Assembly (NCBI GenBank): GCA_964472545.1
Contig: CAYYNP010000392.1
Location: 1-7,801, forward strand
Origin: CAYYNP01 sp964472545
GTDB taxonomy: Bacteria > Planctomycetota > Planctomycetia > Pirellulales > Thermoguttaceae
Direction of reading: 5' to 3'
DNA: 7,801 nt
Shown here: one piece after another, positions 1-5,173 of the stretch
How positions within the stretch are numbered: position 1 is the first letter of the stretch
Layout of the letters: each line of letters starts with the position of its first letter
Program-made: the position numbers and the translations under genes
The notes under the pieces: generated by a model
The model's input: the letters and a program-made list of their open reading frames with translations, nothing else
Told to the model about the DNA's origin: nothing
Databases searched by the model: none

Positions 1-789
1 GGCCCTCCGCCCGACGTTCGAGAAAACAGAAACGAGTTATGCGGAAAGAGAGTTGTATCCGGTGTGAATACGCTCGATTTCGTCACGAATAATCTAGGTA
101 GCGGCCCCACGGGAGTAGGTCAGGGACTCCGCGTTCAGCTAAGCGGCACCGCCGAGCAGACCGCTGCTCCTTCCGCCCTCTTCCCGAGTTCTTACGACAT
201 GCCTAACGGTGAAGCCGCCCTTTACCCGTATCGCGATGCATCGTATTCGGGTGCGGGGAACACGACCGAGAACCTTGCTCCGTTATCGGACGGACTCGGC
301 GAGTTGAGCGACGGCATAGCTGCATCTGACAACTGGTTCAATGTCGAGAACGGGGCGGGAACGGGGCCATACGTGGGTTGGGCCACGATCGATCCTGTTA
401 TCGACTTCACCTTCCCGTCCATAAACGCCTTCGATGCCGTTCGTGTTCACGTTGACGATTCCAATAACCAGGGTGGCGTGAACCCGCCGGGTACAATCAC
501 CGTAGGCGACGGCTCCACCACCCGGTCATTCCCCGTTCTAGATCCCGCGAACGGGTCCCCATACTGGCTAGATTTTGATGTTTCGGGCTTGCAGGGCTCA
601 TCGCTTCAACTCGTGTTTCATCGCCGTCCTCCCGTCGCCGGACCGACCAACCCCGTCATGGACAGTTGGATCATGTTAAGTGAGGTCGAGTTCCAAGGTC
701 AGGTCATTCCCGAACCCTCTACCCTCATCCTGTTGGGCGTGGGTGCCGTGGGGCTGGTCGCCAGCGTGTGGCGGAGAAGAAGACGATAG
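1..789 (+). CDS. PEP-CTERM sorting domain protein, 5'-partial
   Basis: The frame is open from base 1, so the true start is probably upstream of the window. A GTG at 64 is the first possible start inside it, but it would give a protein with no signal peptide, which does not suit an exported PEP-CTERM protein. Counting from that GTG, residues 1-30 (NTLDF..N..G.GPTG..LRVQLSGTA) resemble the last strands of a beta-sandwich domain common in these proteins. Residues about 40-212 look like a second, galactose-binding-like domain ending in SWIMLSEVEF. Residues 214-241 are a textbook PEP-CTERM signal: V-I-P-E-P-S-T, a hydrophobic helix, then a run of arginines. By family knowledge such proteins are exported, then processed at the PEP motif by an exosortase and placed on the surface or in the extracellular matrix. 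The 21 codons before the GTG are charged, contain a Cys and do not resemble the domain, so a frameshift or truncation is possible. The ligand is unknown. Confidence 0.8.
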   Translation, partial: GPPPDVRENRNELCGKRVVSGVNTLDFVTNNLGSGPTGVGQGLRVQLSGTAEQTAAPSALFPSSYDMPNGEAALYPYRDASYSGAGNTTENLAPLSDGLGELSDGIAASDNWFNVENGAGTGPYVGWATIDPVIDFTFPSINAFDAVRVHVDDSNNQGGVNPPGTITVGDGSTTRSFPVLDPANGSPYWLDFDVSGLQGSSLQLVFHRRPPVAGPTNPVMDSWIMLSEVEFQGQVIPEPSTLILLGVGAVGLVASVWRRRRR

Positions 790-1974
790 TCATTCCAATT
801 TCCCGCTCTCCTGTTCCGCCACCGGTTGCCCGACCAGTTGACCGTTACTCGCGCGCCGTGCGTGAAAGCCGATCGACGCGCGGGTGGGGAGACTCTCATG
901 CTGGCTTCGCAGCGACGCCCGCACGGCGGGCCAGTCCCAACGGTGGGTCTCGAACTTCTGCATCACCAGCAGCTTCTTCACCTCTTCGAGTTCCGCAAAG
1001 CTGAAGCCGTCGGTCTCGGCGACCACCGTTTCGATGTCGACGCCTTGGCGAATGTCCGCATGCCAGCGGCGGCGGATCAAACGGCGGCGCAATTCGGCCG
1101 TGGGCCTGGGGAAGTGAACGGCCACGTCGATGCGGCCCGGACGGCGCATGGCCGGATCGATCTGCTCGAGCTTGGCGTTGGTCGTAAACAGGAAGACGAT
1201 CCCCGCCTTCTGCTCCATGCCGTCGAGCTCGGCCAGGAACGTGGCCTGCTTCTGCCGGTCGCCGTCGACGTGGCGGTCGCGCAGGGCGGCGTCGAAGTCG
1301 TCGAAGAGCACGATTCCCGGCGACGGCAACCGAAACAGCGTCGGCACCCGGTGCTCGTTGCGGGCGTCCTCGTACATCTCGGCCGTAACGCTGCGAAACT
1401 CCAGCCGCCGCCGCCAACACTCGGCCGCCAGCCAACGGCAGGCCATCGTCTTGCCGTTGCCCGGTTTGCCCAGCAACAGCACGCCGCGCCGCGGCCAAAC
1501 GCCGTAGCGGGCCATCTCGGAGCGTTCGCGGCAGAGGAACCCGATCGTGTTTTCCCACAGCCGCTGCCGCTGAACGTCGGGCATCACCGGCGGCGGCTGG
1601 AGATGCGAACCGCGCACCAGGCCACGAAGCCCCCGATAGAAGCGCCGATAGTCGGCCCCCAAGACGGCCCAAAAATCGCGGACCGGGCTGTCGTAGTCGG
1701 GAAAGACGATTTTGGCGACCCGCACAGCGCCGGCGTCGGTCTCCCAGCGATAGCGTTCCATGCCGGCGGCCAGGCAACGCCCGCGGCGGCTGTACTCGAA
1801 CTCCAGAATCGCCGGGGCGTGTCCCAGGCCACAACGCCGCTCGAGGACCAACTGCGGCGTGAGCAACGACATCAACGACCACTCCAACCAGACCGGTTGC
1901 GCAGGCCCGCCGAGCAACTCGGCCGCCCGGCCCAGATGGTATTCGAGTTGGGTTTGGTAGTCGGAAAAATACAT
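790..1974 (-). CDS. AAA-family ATPase with unassigned N-terminal domain
   Basis: A 394-residue protein if the ATG at 1974 is used. This start is preferred because a GAAGG (1985-1989) lies 10 bases upstream and the MYFSDYQTQL opening looks like a real N-terminus. The frame stays open to 2091, but the 39 extra residues are low-complexity A/R/G. The ATPase core is complete: Walker A GKPGNGKT at 169-176, Walker B VLFDD ending at D225-D226 (DD in place of the usual DE), sensor-1 Asn at N266 in FTTN, the second region of homology DPAMRRPGRID with arginine-finger candidates R277, R278 and R281, and a sensor-2-like GFSFAELEEV near 323-332. This is the FtsH/BCS1/proteasomal branch of AAA proteins, which use ATP to remodel or unfold proteins. 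Residues 1 to about 165 are not recognised. No membrane helix is evident. The last 30 residues look disordered. The stop codon abuts that of the convergent PEP-CTERM gene. Substrate unknown. Confidence 0.85.
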   Translation of the reverse strand: MYFSDYQTQLEYHLGRAAELLGGPAQPVWLEWSLMSLLTPQLVLERRCGLGHAPAILEFEYSRRGRCLAAGMERYRWETDAGAVRVAKIVFPDYDSPVRDFWAVLGADYRRFYRGLRGLVRGSHLQPPPVMPDVQRQRLWENTIGFLCRERSEMARYGVWPRRGVLLLGKPGNGKTMACRWLAAECWRRRLEFRSVTAEMYEDARNEHRVPTLFRLPSPGIVLFDDFDAALRDRHVDGDRQKQATFLAELDGMEQKAGIVFLFTTNAKLEQIDPAMRRPGRIDVAVHFPRPTAELRRRLIRRRWHADIRQGVDIETVVAETDGFSFAELEEVKKLLVMQKFETHRWDWPAVRASLRSQHESLPTRASIGFHARRASNGQLVGQPVAEQESGKLE

Positions 1975-2093
1975 CGCCACTCGGCCTTCGATCGGTAGGG
2001 AATCAGGTGATAGAGACAACCCACGCGGCGCGCAGGTTCGGCCGCCAGCCTGTGTGCCCGCCCCCGCCCGGATGGCCCGCGCGATGCACAAGA
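1975..2093. other. non-coding leader of the AAA gene
   Basis: This stretch separates the preferred ATPase start from the inverted-repeat element. On the minus strand the ATPase frame remains open through it up to 2091, but its translation is low-complexity and lacks a better start. Apart from the GAAGG ribosome-binding candidate at 1985-1989, no promoter, terminator or RNA gene could be recognised. Confidence 0.4.
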
Positions 2094-2312
2094 GGCCATT
2101 TATGGTCCTTTCCGCGAAGCGGTATTAGGCCCGTGCTTTAGCGCGGGTTGACGTGTGCAACTCGCCCATTCCTCTAATCCTCGCAGGCCTCAGGCCCGTT
2201 CACGGGGGTCAATACACCTTACAAACGGGAGAGACGTTCGCCGTTTCGCCGCCCAACACGGCGTAAACGCCGGGCCGAATACCGCCTACGGCGGAAAGGG
2301 CCATGAATGGCC
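2094..2312. repeat. REPIN/MITE-like inverted-repeat element
   Basis: The left arm (2094-2150, plus strand) and right arm (2312 down to 2254, minus strand) match at 46 of 57 aligned bases with two single-base gaps, by hand alignment. Both begin GGCCATT and share CCTTTCCGC, GCGGTATT and GGCCCG. Each arm folds into three successive small hairpins: GGCCAT..ATGG(C/T)C; CCGC-GAA-GCGG on the left against CCGCC-GTA-GGCGG on the right; and a stem closed by a TTTA loop. The third stem differs in sequence between arms (TGC/GCG against GCG/CGC) yet remains paired. The 103-bp centre holds another CCCG-TTCA-CGGG hairpin at 2195-2206 and no convincing gene. No target-site duplication was found. It lies between the HEAGH protease and the AAA ATPase and could also affect mRNA stability or termination between them. 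Confidence 0.7.
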
Positions 2313-2383
2313 CTATGGCGCGCAACGTCACCGATAGTCAGACAGCACGGTGCCAGAGGGCCGCCATTTGGGTGTCCCGCAAG

Positions 2384-3046
2384 TCAGGACTTGAGCAATT
2401 TGGTTAGATACTCGCCCTTCAACGACTTTTGGACGAACGGGCGCGGCTCCCGTTCTGTTACCTCCTTCGCCAGGCGCAAGACGAGGTTCCATGCTTTCGG
2501 GTCATCGATGATTGACCAGACTTCCTTGAACGGGCCCATGAGAGAATCCCGTTGGAATCGGTCGCCGAGAGCCTTCTTGAGTAGCTTCATGTCGCCCGCA
2601 CATTCGCAGAGATTCATGCGCGCTGTAAAATCCTCTCGGTCGATGCGCAGCGAAACGCTCACATAGCAGTCGTTGGCGTCCAATCTCCTATCATCCTTTT
2701 CCAGATCAGGAGTGATCAACAGAACGTCAAGGACATTGGGTAGGCAGGCCTCTGAGATACTTATGCTCGAAGGTGCTCTGCCAGAATGCTGTTCAGCAAA
2801 TTCCTCAGCAGCACAGAACTTGATCTCGGCCAGCGCTCCCCCAAGCATGATCTTGGCGACTACATCCGGCGACTCCTTCGGGCCATCACAGCCCCATTTG
2901 ACGTGGCCTGTCCATAGACAGCCGCCGTTCTTTTCCTCCTCGCCCTCAATCGTAAGATCATGCACGTCAACGCCGAGTTGCTGGGCAAGCACCGCATGGC
3001 CAGCCTCGTGATGAGCAGTGAGCGTTTCGTCGTGTGTTTCTGGCAT
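2384..3046 (-). CDS. HEAGH-motif zinc metalloprotease, M41/FtsH-like, stand-alone
   Basis: A 220-residue protein. The zinc-protease motif HEAGH is at residues 13-17 within TAHHEAGHAVLAQQLG, and LGGALAE follows at 68-74. Both correspond to conserved elements of the FtsH (M41) peptidase domain, where the two His bind zinc and the Glu is catalytic. The third metal ligand, an Asp in FtsH, cannot be placed with certainty; D114, D118 and D119 are candidates. There is no AAA domain, membrane helix or signal peptide, so a soluble cytoplasmic protein is expected. The C-terminal half (120-220) is charged and not recognised. The ATG at 3046 is supported by a strong AAGGAGGA at 3058-3065. The gene follows the beta-propeller gene by 82 bases in the same direction and may be co-transcribed with it. 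Its GC content is clearly lower than its neighbours (31 of 60 in 2701-2760), hinting at a different origin. The protease call is from motifs; the substrate is unknown. Confidence 0.7.
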   Translation of the reverse strand: MPETHDETLTAHHEAGHAVLAQQLGVDVHDLTIEGEEEKNGGCLWTGHVKWGCDGPKESPDVVAKIMLGGALAEIKFCAAEEFAEQHSGRAPSSISISEACLPNVLDVLLITPDLEKDDRRLDANDCYVSVSLRIDREDFTARMNLCECAGDMKLLKKALGDRFQRDSLMGPFKEVWSIIDDPKAWNLVLRLAKEVTEREPRPFVQKSLKGEYLTKLLKS

Positions 3047-3057
3047 GGCAGAAGCAA

Positions 3058-3065
3058 TCCTCCTT
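3058..3065 (-). promoter_or_regulatory. ribosome-binding site of the HEAGH protease gene
   Basis: On the minus strand AAGGAGGA lies 11 bases before the ATG at 3046. It is a near-perfect Shine-Dalgarno sequence with rather long spacing. It fixes the start two codons before the catalytic region begins to look conserved. Confidence 0.65.
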
Positions 3066-3128
3066 GAGTCAACTCTGCGTCAGGCATCCCCGGTATTGCC
3101 CCGAGAACACCGCGATGGCCAGTCAGCC

Positions 3129-4754
3129 TCACTCCCCGCTCTGCACGTCCTTCTGCACCGCCCAAAGATACTTCTGCGACGTGACGTAGAGCACGTCGTT
3201 GGCCACGATGGCCGAGCTGTAGATCGACGAGCCGAGGTAGGTCTTGCTGAGCACTTCGGGCTGCTTGCCGGCGGCCAGCACCCAGAACTCCTTCTTGGTG
3301 CCGTAGTAGACCTTGCCGTCGGCCAGCAGGGGCGAGCCCCAGGTTTCGGCGTTGGCGTCGTGGATCCAATAGCACTTGCCGGTGTCGGCGTCGAGGCAGT
3401 GGAGCTTGCCGGCGACGTCGGGGACGTAGACTAGTCCGTCGGCAATGGTGACGGTCGAGAGGGAGCGGTCCAAGGCGTCGTACGACCAGATCTTGGCCGT
3501 CTTGGTCACGTCACCCGTTTGCGTGGCGTCGAGGCAGTACATCAGCCCCTTGCCGCGGCCGTGGGCCGGGTCTTGGCCGATGGGAACGTAGATGCGGTTG
3601 TTGTGGAAGACCGGCGTGGCAATGATCTGGCTGGGGCCGACGTAGAGCCCGTCGTTCTTGTTGCCACGTTTCTTTCGGGCGTCGCCGTCGTAGAAGCCGC
3701 GGAGTTTTCCGTTTTCGTCGTACTTGTACTGCGGCGGATTGCAGTCGAACGACCAGACCTTCTCGAGCTCAACCTGCTCGTCGGGCACTTCGGTCAGGGC
3801 CTCGAACGCGTAGCAGACGCCGTCGCCGCCGCCGAAGAAGATCAGCGTGCGGCCGTTGACTTCGCCCAACGACGGCGAGGCCCATTGGGCGTGGTACATC
3901 CGCATGCCGATCTTCTCGCCGTCGGTAGCCACCAGCCGGCCGGTCCGTTTGTCGAGCACGATCAGACTCGGAGCCAACGGGGCCGGCAGCGCCTTGTGCG
4001 GCCCGTCGACGCCGTTGGACGTGCCCACGTAGACCAGGTCGCCGTGGATCAACGCCGAACAGCTTGCCGCGTCGTGCGGGACGACGCCGGCCTGGGTGAT
4101 CATGTCGAAGCGCCAGACGATGTCTCCGTCGGTCGGCCGCAGTTCCACGGCCGGCTTGCCGGTGGGGACCATGTATTGGCCTTCGTCCTGGAAGGGGCCG
4201 TCGTTGCCGTCGGCCAAACCGTCGACGTCGAGACAGAGCAGTTCGTCGGCGCTGGTCACCACGTAGACGCGGTCGCCTTCCACCGTGGGCGAAGAACACG
4301 TGCCGAGAAACTGGTGGCTGAAGTGGGCGTCCGGCGGCAACTCGGTCCGCTTGGGCGTGGCGATTTGCCAGAGCAACTTGCCGGTAGCCTCATCGAGACA
4401 CTGCACCATACCGCCTCGCGTGCGCTCGAGACGATCGTCGCCAGCGGTGAGGTTGGCGTCGTCGGTACCCACGAAGACGCGGCCCTCGGCCACGGTCGGA
4501 TTTCCGTAGGCCAGCGAACCGAGCCGGGCGGTCCACTTGACGTTTTCGGTCGTGGCCGGATCGATTCCGTCGCCGTTGGGGGCGCGCTTGCCGGGCACGA
4601 AGGCATCGGGCAGCCCCTTGACGTCACAGACCATGTTACGCGCGTCGCAGCCGCCCCACTGCGTCCAATCGGCGGCCGCCGCAAACGTGGCAACGTTGGT
4701 TAGCCCCAGGAACATCAACAGAGAGAGCCACGTTCGCAGTCCGGGCGTGATCAT
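3129..4754 (-). CDS. secreted PQQ-like beta-propeller repeat protein
   Basis: A 541-residue protein from the ATG at 4754, chosen because AAAGGA lies 5 bases upstream and the protein then begins with a signal peptide: R7, a hydrophobic stretch at about 9-24, then AAAA-DW with likely cleavage near residue 28. The frame runs on to 4967 but that extension passes through repeat DNA. The mature part starts WTQWGG and contains repeated blade signatures: GNPTVAEGRVFVGT (84-97), VQCLDEATGKLLW (117-129), VYVVTSADELLCLD (163-176), ALIHGDLVYVGT (234-245), HNNRIYVPIG (384-393), LHCLDADTGKCYW (451-463) and LLADGKVYYGT (476-486). These define the PQQ/BamB-like propeller fold. Such proteins are exported in planctomycetes; some family members bind pyrroloquinoline quinone and others are structural. 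No CxxCH heme site is present and the quinone ligands were not identified, so no enzyme activity is assigned. Eleven cysteines are present, several replacing the usual Ala in the ALDAxTG blade motif. Confidence 0.85.
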   Translation of the reverse strand: MITPGLRTWLSLLMFLGLTNVATFAAAADWTQWGGCDARNMVCDVKGLPDAFVPGKRAPNGDGIDPATTENVKWTARLGSLAYGNPTVAEGRVFVGTDDANLTAGDDRLERTRGGMVQCLDEATGKLLWQIATPKRTELPPDAHFSHQFLGTCSSPTVEGDRVYVVTSADELLCLDVDGLADGNDGPFQDEGQYMVPTGKPAVELRPTDGDIVWRFDMITQAGVVPHDAASCSALIHGDLVYVGTSNGVDGPHKALPAPLAPSLIVLDKRTGRLVATDGEKIGMRMYHAQWASPSLGEVNGRTLIFFGGGDGVCYAFEALTEVPDEQVELEKVWSFDCNPPQYKYDENGKLRGFYDGDARKKRGNKNDGLYVGPSQIIATPVFHNNRIYVPIGQDPAHGRGKGLMYCLDATQTGDVTKTAKIWSYDALDRSLSTVTIADGLVYVPDVAGKLHCLDADTGKCYWIHDANAETWGSPLLADGKVYYGTKKEFWVLAAGKQPEVLSKTYLGSSIYSSAIVANDVLYVTSQKYLWAVQKDVQSGE

Positions 4755-4759
4755 CGCTT

Positions 4760-4765
4760 TCCTTT
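4760..4765 (-). promoter_or_regulatory. ribosome-binding site of the beta-propeller gene
   Basis: AAAGGA on the minus strand with a 5-base spacer before the ATG at 4754. Together with the signal peptide that follows, it decides the start against the 71-residue upstream extension. Confidence 0.6.
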
Positions 4766-4814
4766 CGCAGGTGGCGTGGGCAAGGGCTTTCGACGGGAGG
4801 GATCGCCAACGATG

Positions 4815-4843
4815 ATGATGAACCAAACGGCACGTCCTGTCAA
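4815..4843 (-). promoter_or_regulatory. sigma70-type promoter candidate for the beta-propeller gene
   Basis: On the minus strand a perfect TTGACA (4838-4843) is followed after 17 bases by CATCAT (4815-4820), which matches TATAAT at four of six positions. Transcription would begin near 4808, giving a leader of about 54 bases before the ATG at 4754. The position relative to the gene is suitable. The -10 is only fair, and planctomycete promoter consensus is poorly constrained, so this is a candidate only. Confidence 0.4.
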
Positions 4844-4922
4844 GCGCGCCGCCGGTCGTCAAATTGGCGACTTGCTCCGCGATGTTCACTATGGTAGACA
4901 CTATTCTGCCTGGCCGAGGAGT

Positions 4923-4950
4923 GTCGTAGCCGAAGTCGCCAGACTTTGGC
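4923..4950 (-). repeat. left arm of hairpin inverted repeat
   Basis: Read on the minus strand, this 28-base arm matches the plus-strand arm at 5101-5128 at 25 of 28 positions. It contains an internal hairpin AAGTC-TGGC-GACTT. Two of the three differences from the other arm are the paired stem positions, where the partner has AACTC-TGGC-GAGTT. The orientation is inverted relative to the right arm, so the two could also pair with each other. Confidence 0.75.
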
Positions 4951-5000
4951 GGCGATCGATTGGACATCGGTCGATAGGCCTGGCGACATGCGGACCCGCC

Positions 5001-5092
5001 GACTGGGCGATCGGCCGACTGGGCGATCGGCTGACTGGGCGATCGGCTGACTGGGCAATCGGCTGACTGGGCGATCGGCTGACTGGGCGATC
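5001..5092. repeat. 16-bp tandem repeat, about 5.75 copies
   Basis: The unit GACTGGGCGATCGGCT starts at 5001, 5017, 5033, 5049, 5065 and 5081. The first copy ends GGCC in place of GGCT, the fourth has CAATC in place of CGATC, and the sixth breaks off after GACTGGGCGATC. The near-identity of copies points to recent expansion. The unit length is not a multiple of three and no gene runs through it. It sits between the arms of the flanking inverted repeat, in the promoter gap between two divergent genes. Confidence 0.95.
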
Positions 5093-5100
5093 ACCCCCCG

Positions 5101-5128
5101 GCCAAACTCTGGCGAGTTCGCCTACGAC
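5101..5128 (+). repeat. right arm of hairpin inverted repeat
   Basis: Partner of the arm at 4923-4950. The core is AACTC-TGGC-GAGTT followed by CGCCTACGAC. It ends exactly before the GTG at 5129, an upstream in-frame alternative start for the following gene, which makes that GTG less likely to be the real start. Confidence 0.75.
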
Positions 5129-5159
5129 GTGCGTTTGGTTGTCACTCTTGTTCGGGTAC

Positions 5160-5165
5160 GAGGAG
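5160..5165 (+). promoter_or_regulatory. ribosome-binding site of the DUF5010-type gene
   Basis: GAGGAG with an 8-base spacer before the ATG at 5174. The alternative GTG at 5129 has no comparable sequence upstream, so this site decides the start. Confidence 0.65.
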
Positions 5166-5173
5166 CGCTGGAA

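Noticed and set aside
826..1998. Long plus-strand open frame of about 390 codons opposite the ATPase gene
   Set aside because: It is antisense to a gene with complete AAA motifs. Its translation is rich in H, R, P and A with no domain, as expected of an opposite frame in high-GC DNA.
2130..2147. Intrinsic terminator (CCCGTGC-TTTA-GCGCGGG)
   Set aside because: No T-tract follows on either strand, and the same position in the other arm carries a similar hairpin, so it is better explained as part of the repeat.
2155..2337. Small plus-strand open frame in the repeat element
   Set aside because: Lies almost entirely inside the inverted repeat, starts at GTG without a ribosome-binding site, and has no recognisable features.
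3519..4703. Plus-strand open frame of about 394 codons opposite the beta-propeller gene
   Set aside because: Composition dominated by V, G, A, D and H without any motif; the minus-strand frame has a signal peptide and clear blade repeats.
4755..4967. N-terminal extension of the beta-propeller protein
   Set aside because: The extension runs through the promoter candidate and into the repeat arm, has no ribosome-binding site, and would bury the signal peptide 71 residues inside the protein.
4776..5066. Repeat-containing small protein across the 16-bp array
   Set aside because: A 16-bp unit changes frame every copy, no ribosome-binding site is seen, and the translation spans the promoter and repeat arm.
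5001..5092. CRISPR array
   Set aside because: The 16-bp units follow each other directly with no spacers, and no cas genes are present.
5001..5092. HIP1-like GCGATCGC sites
   Set aside because: The units contain GCGATCGG, not the full octamer, and the regular 16-bp period explains their recurrence.
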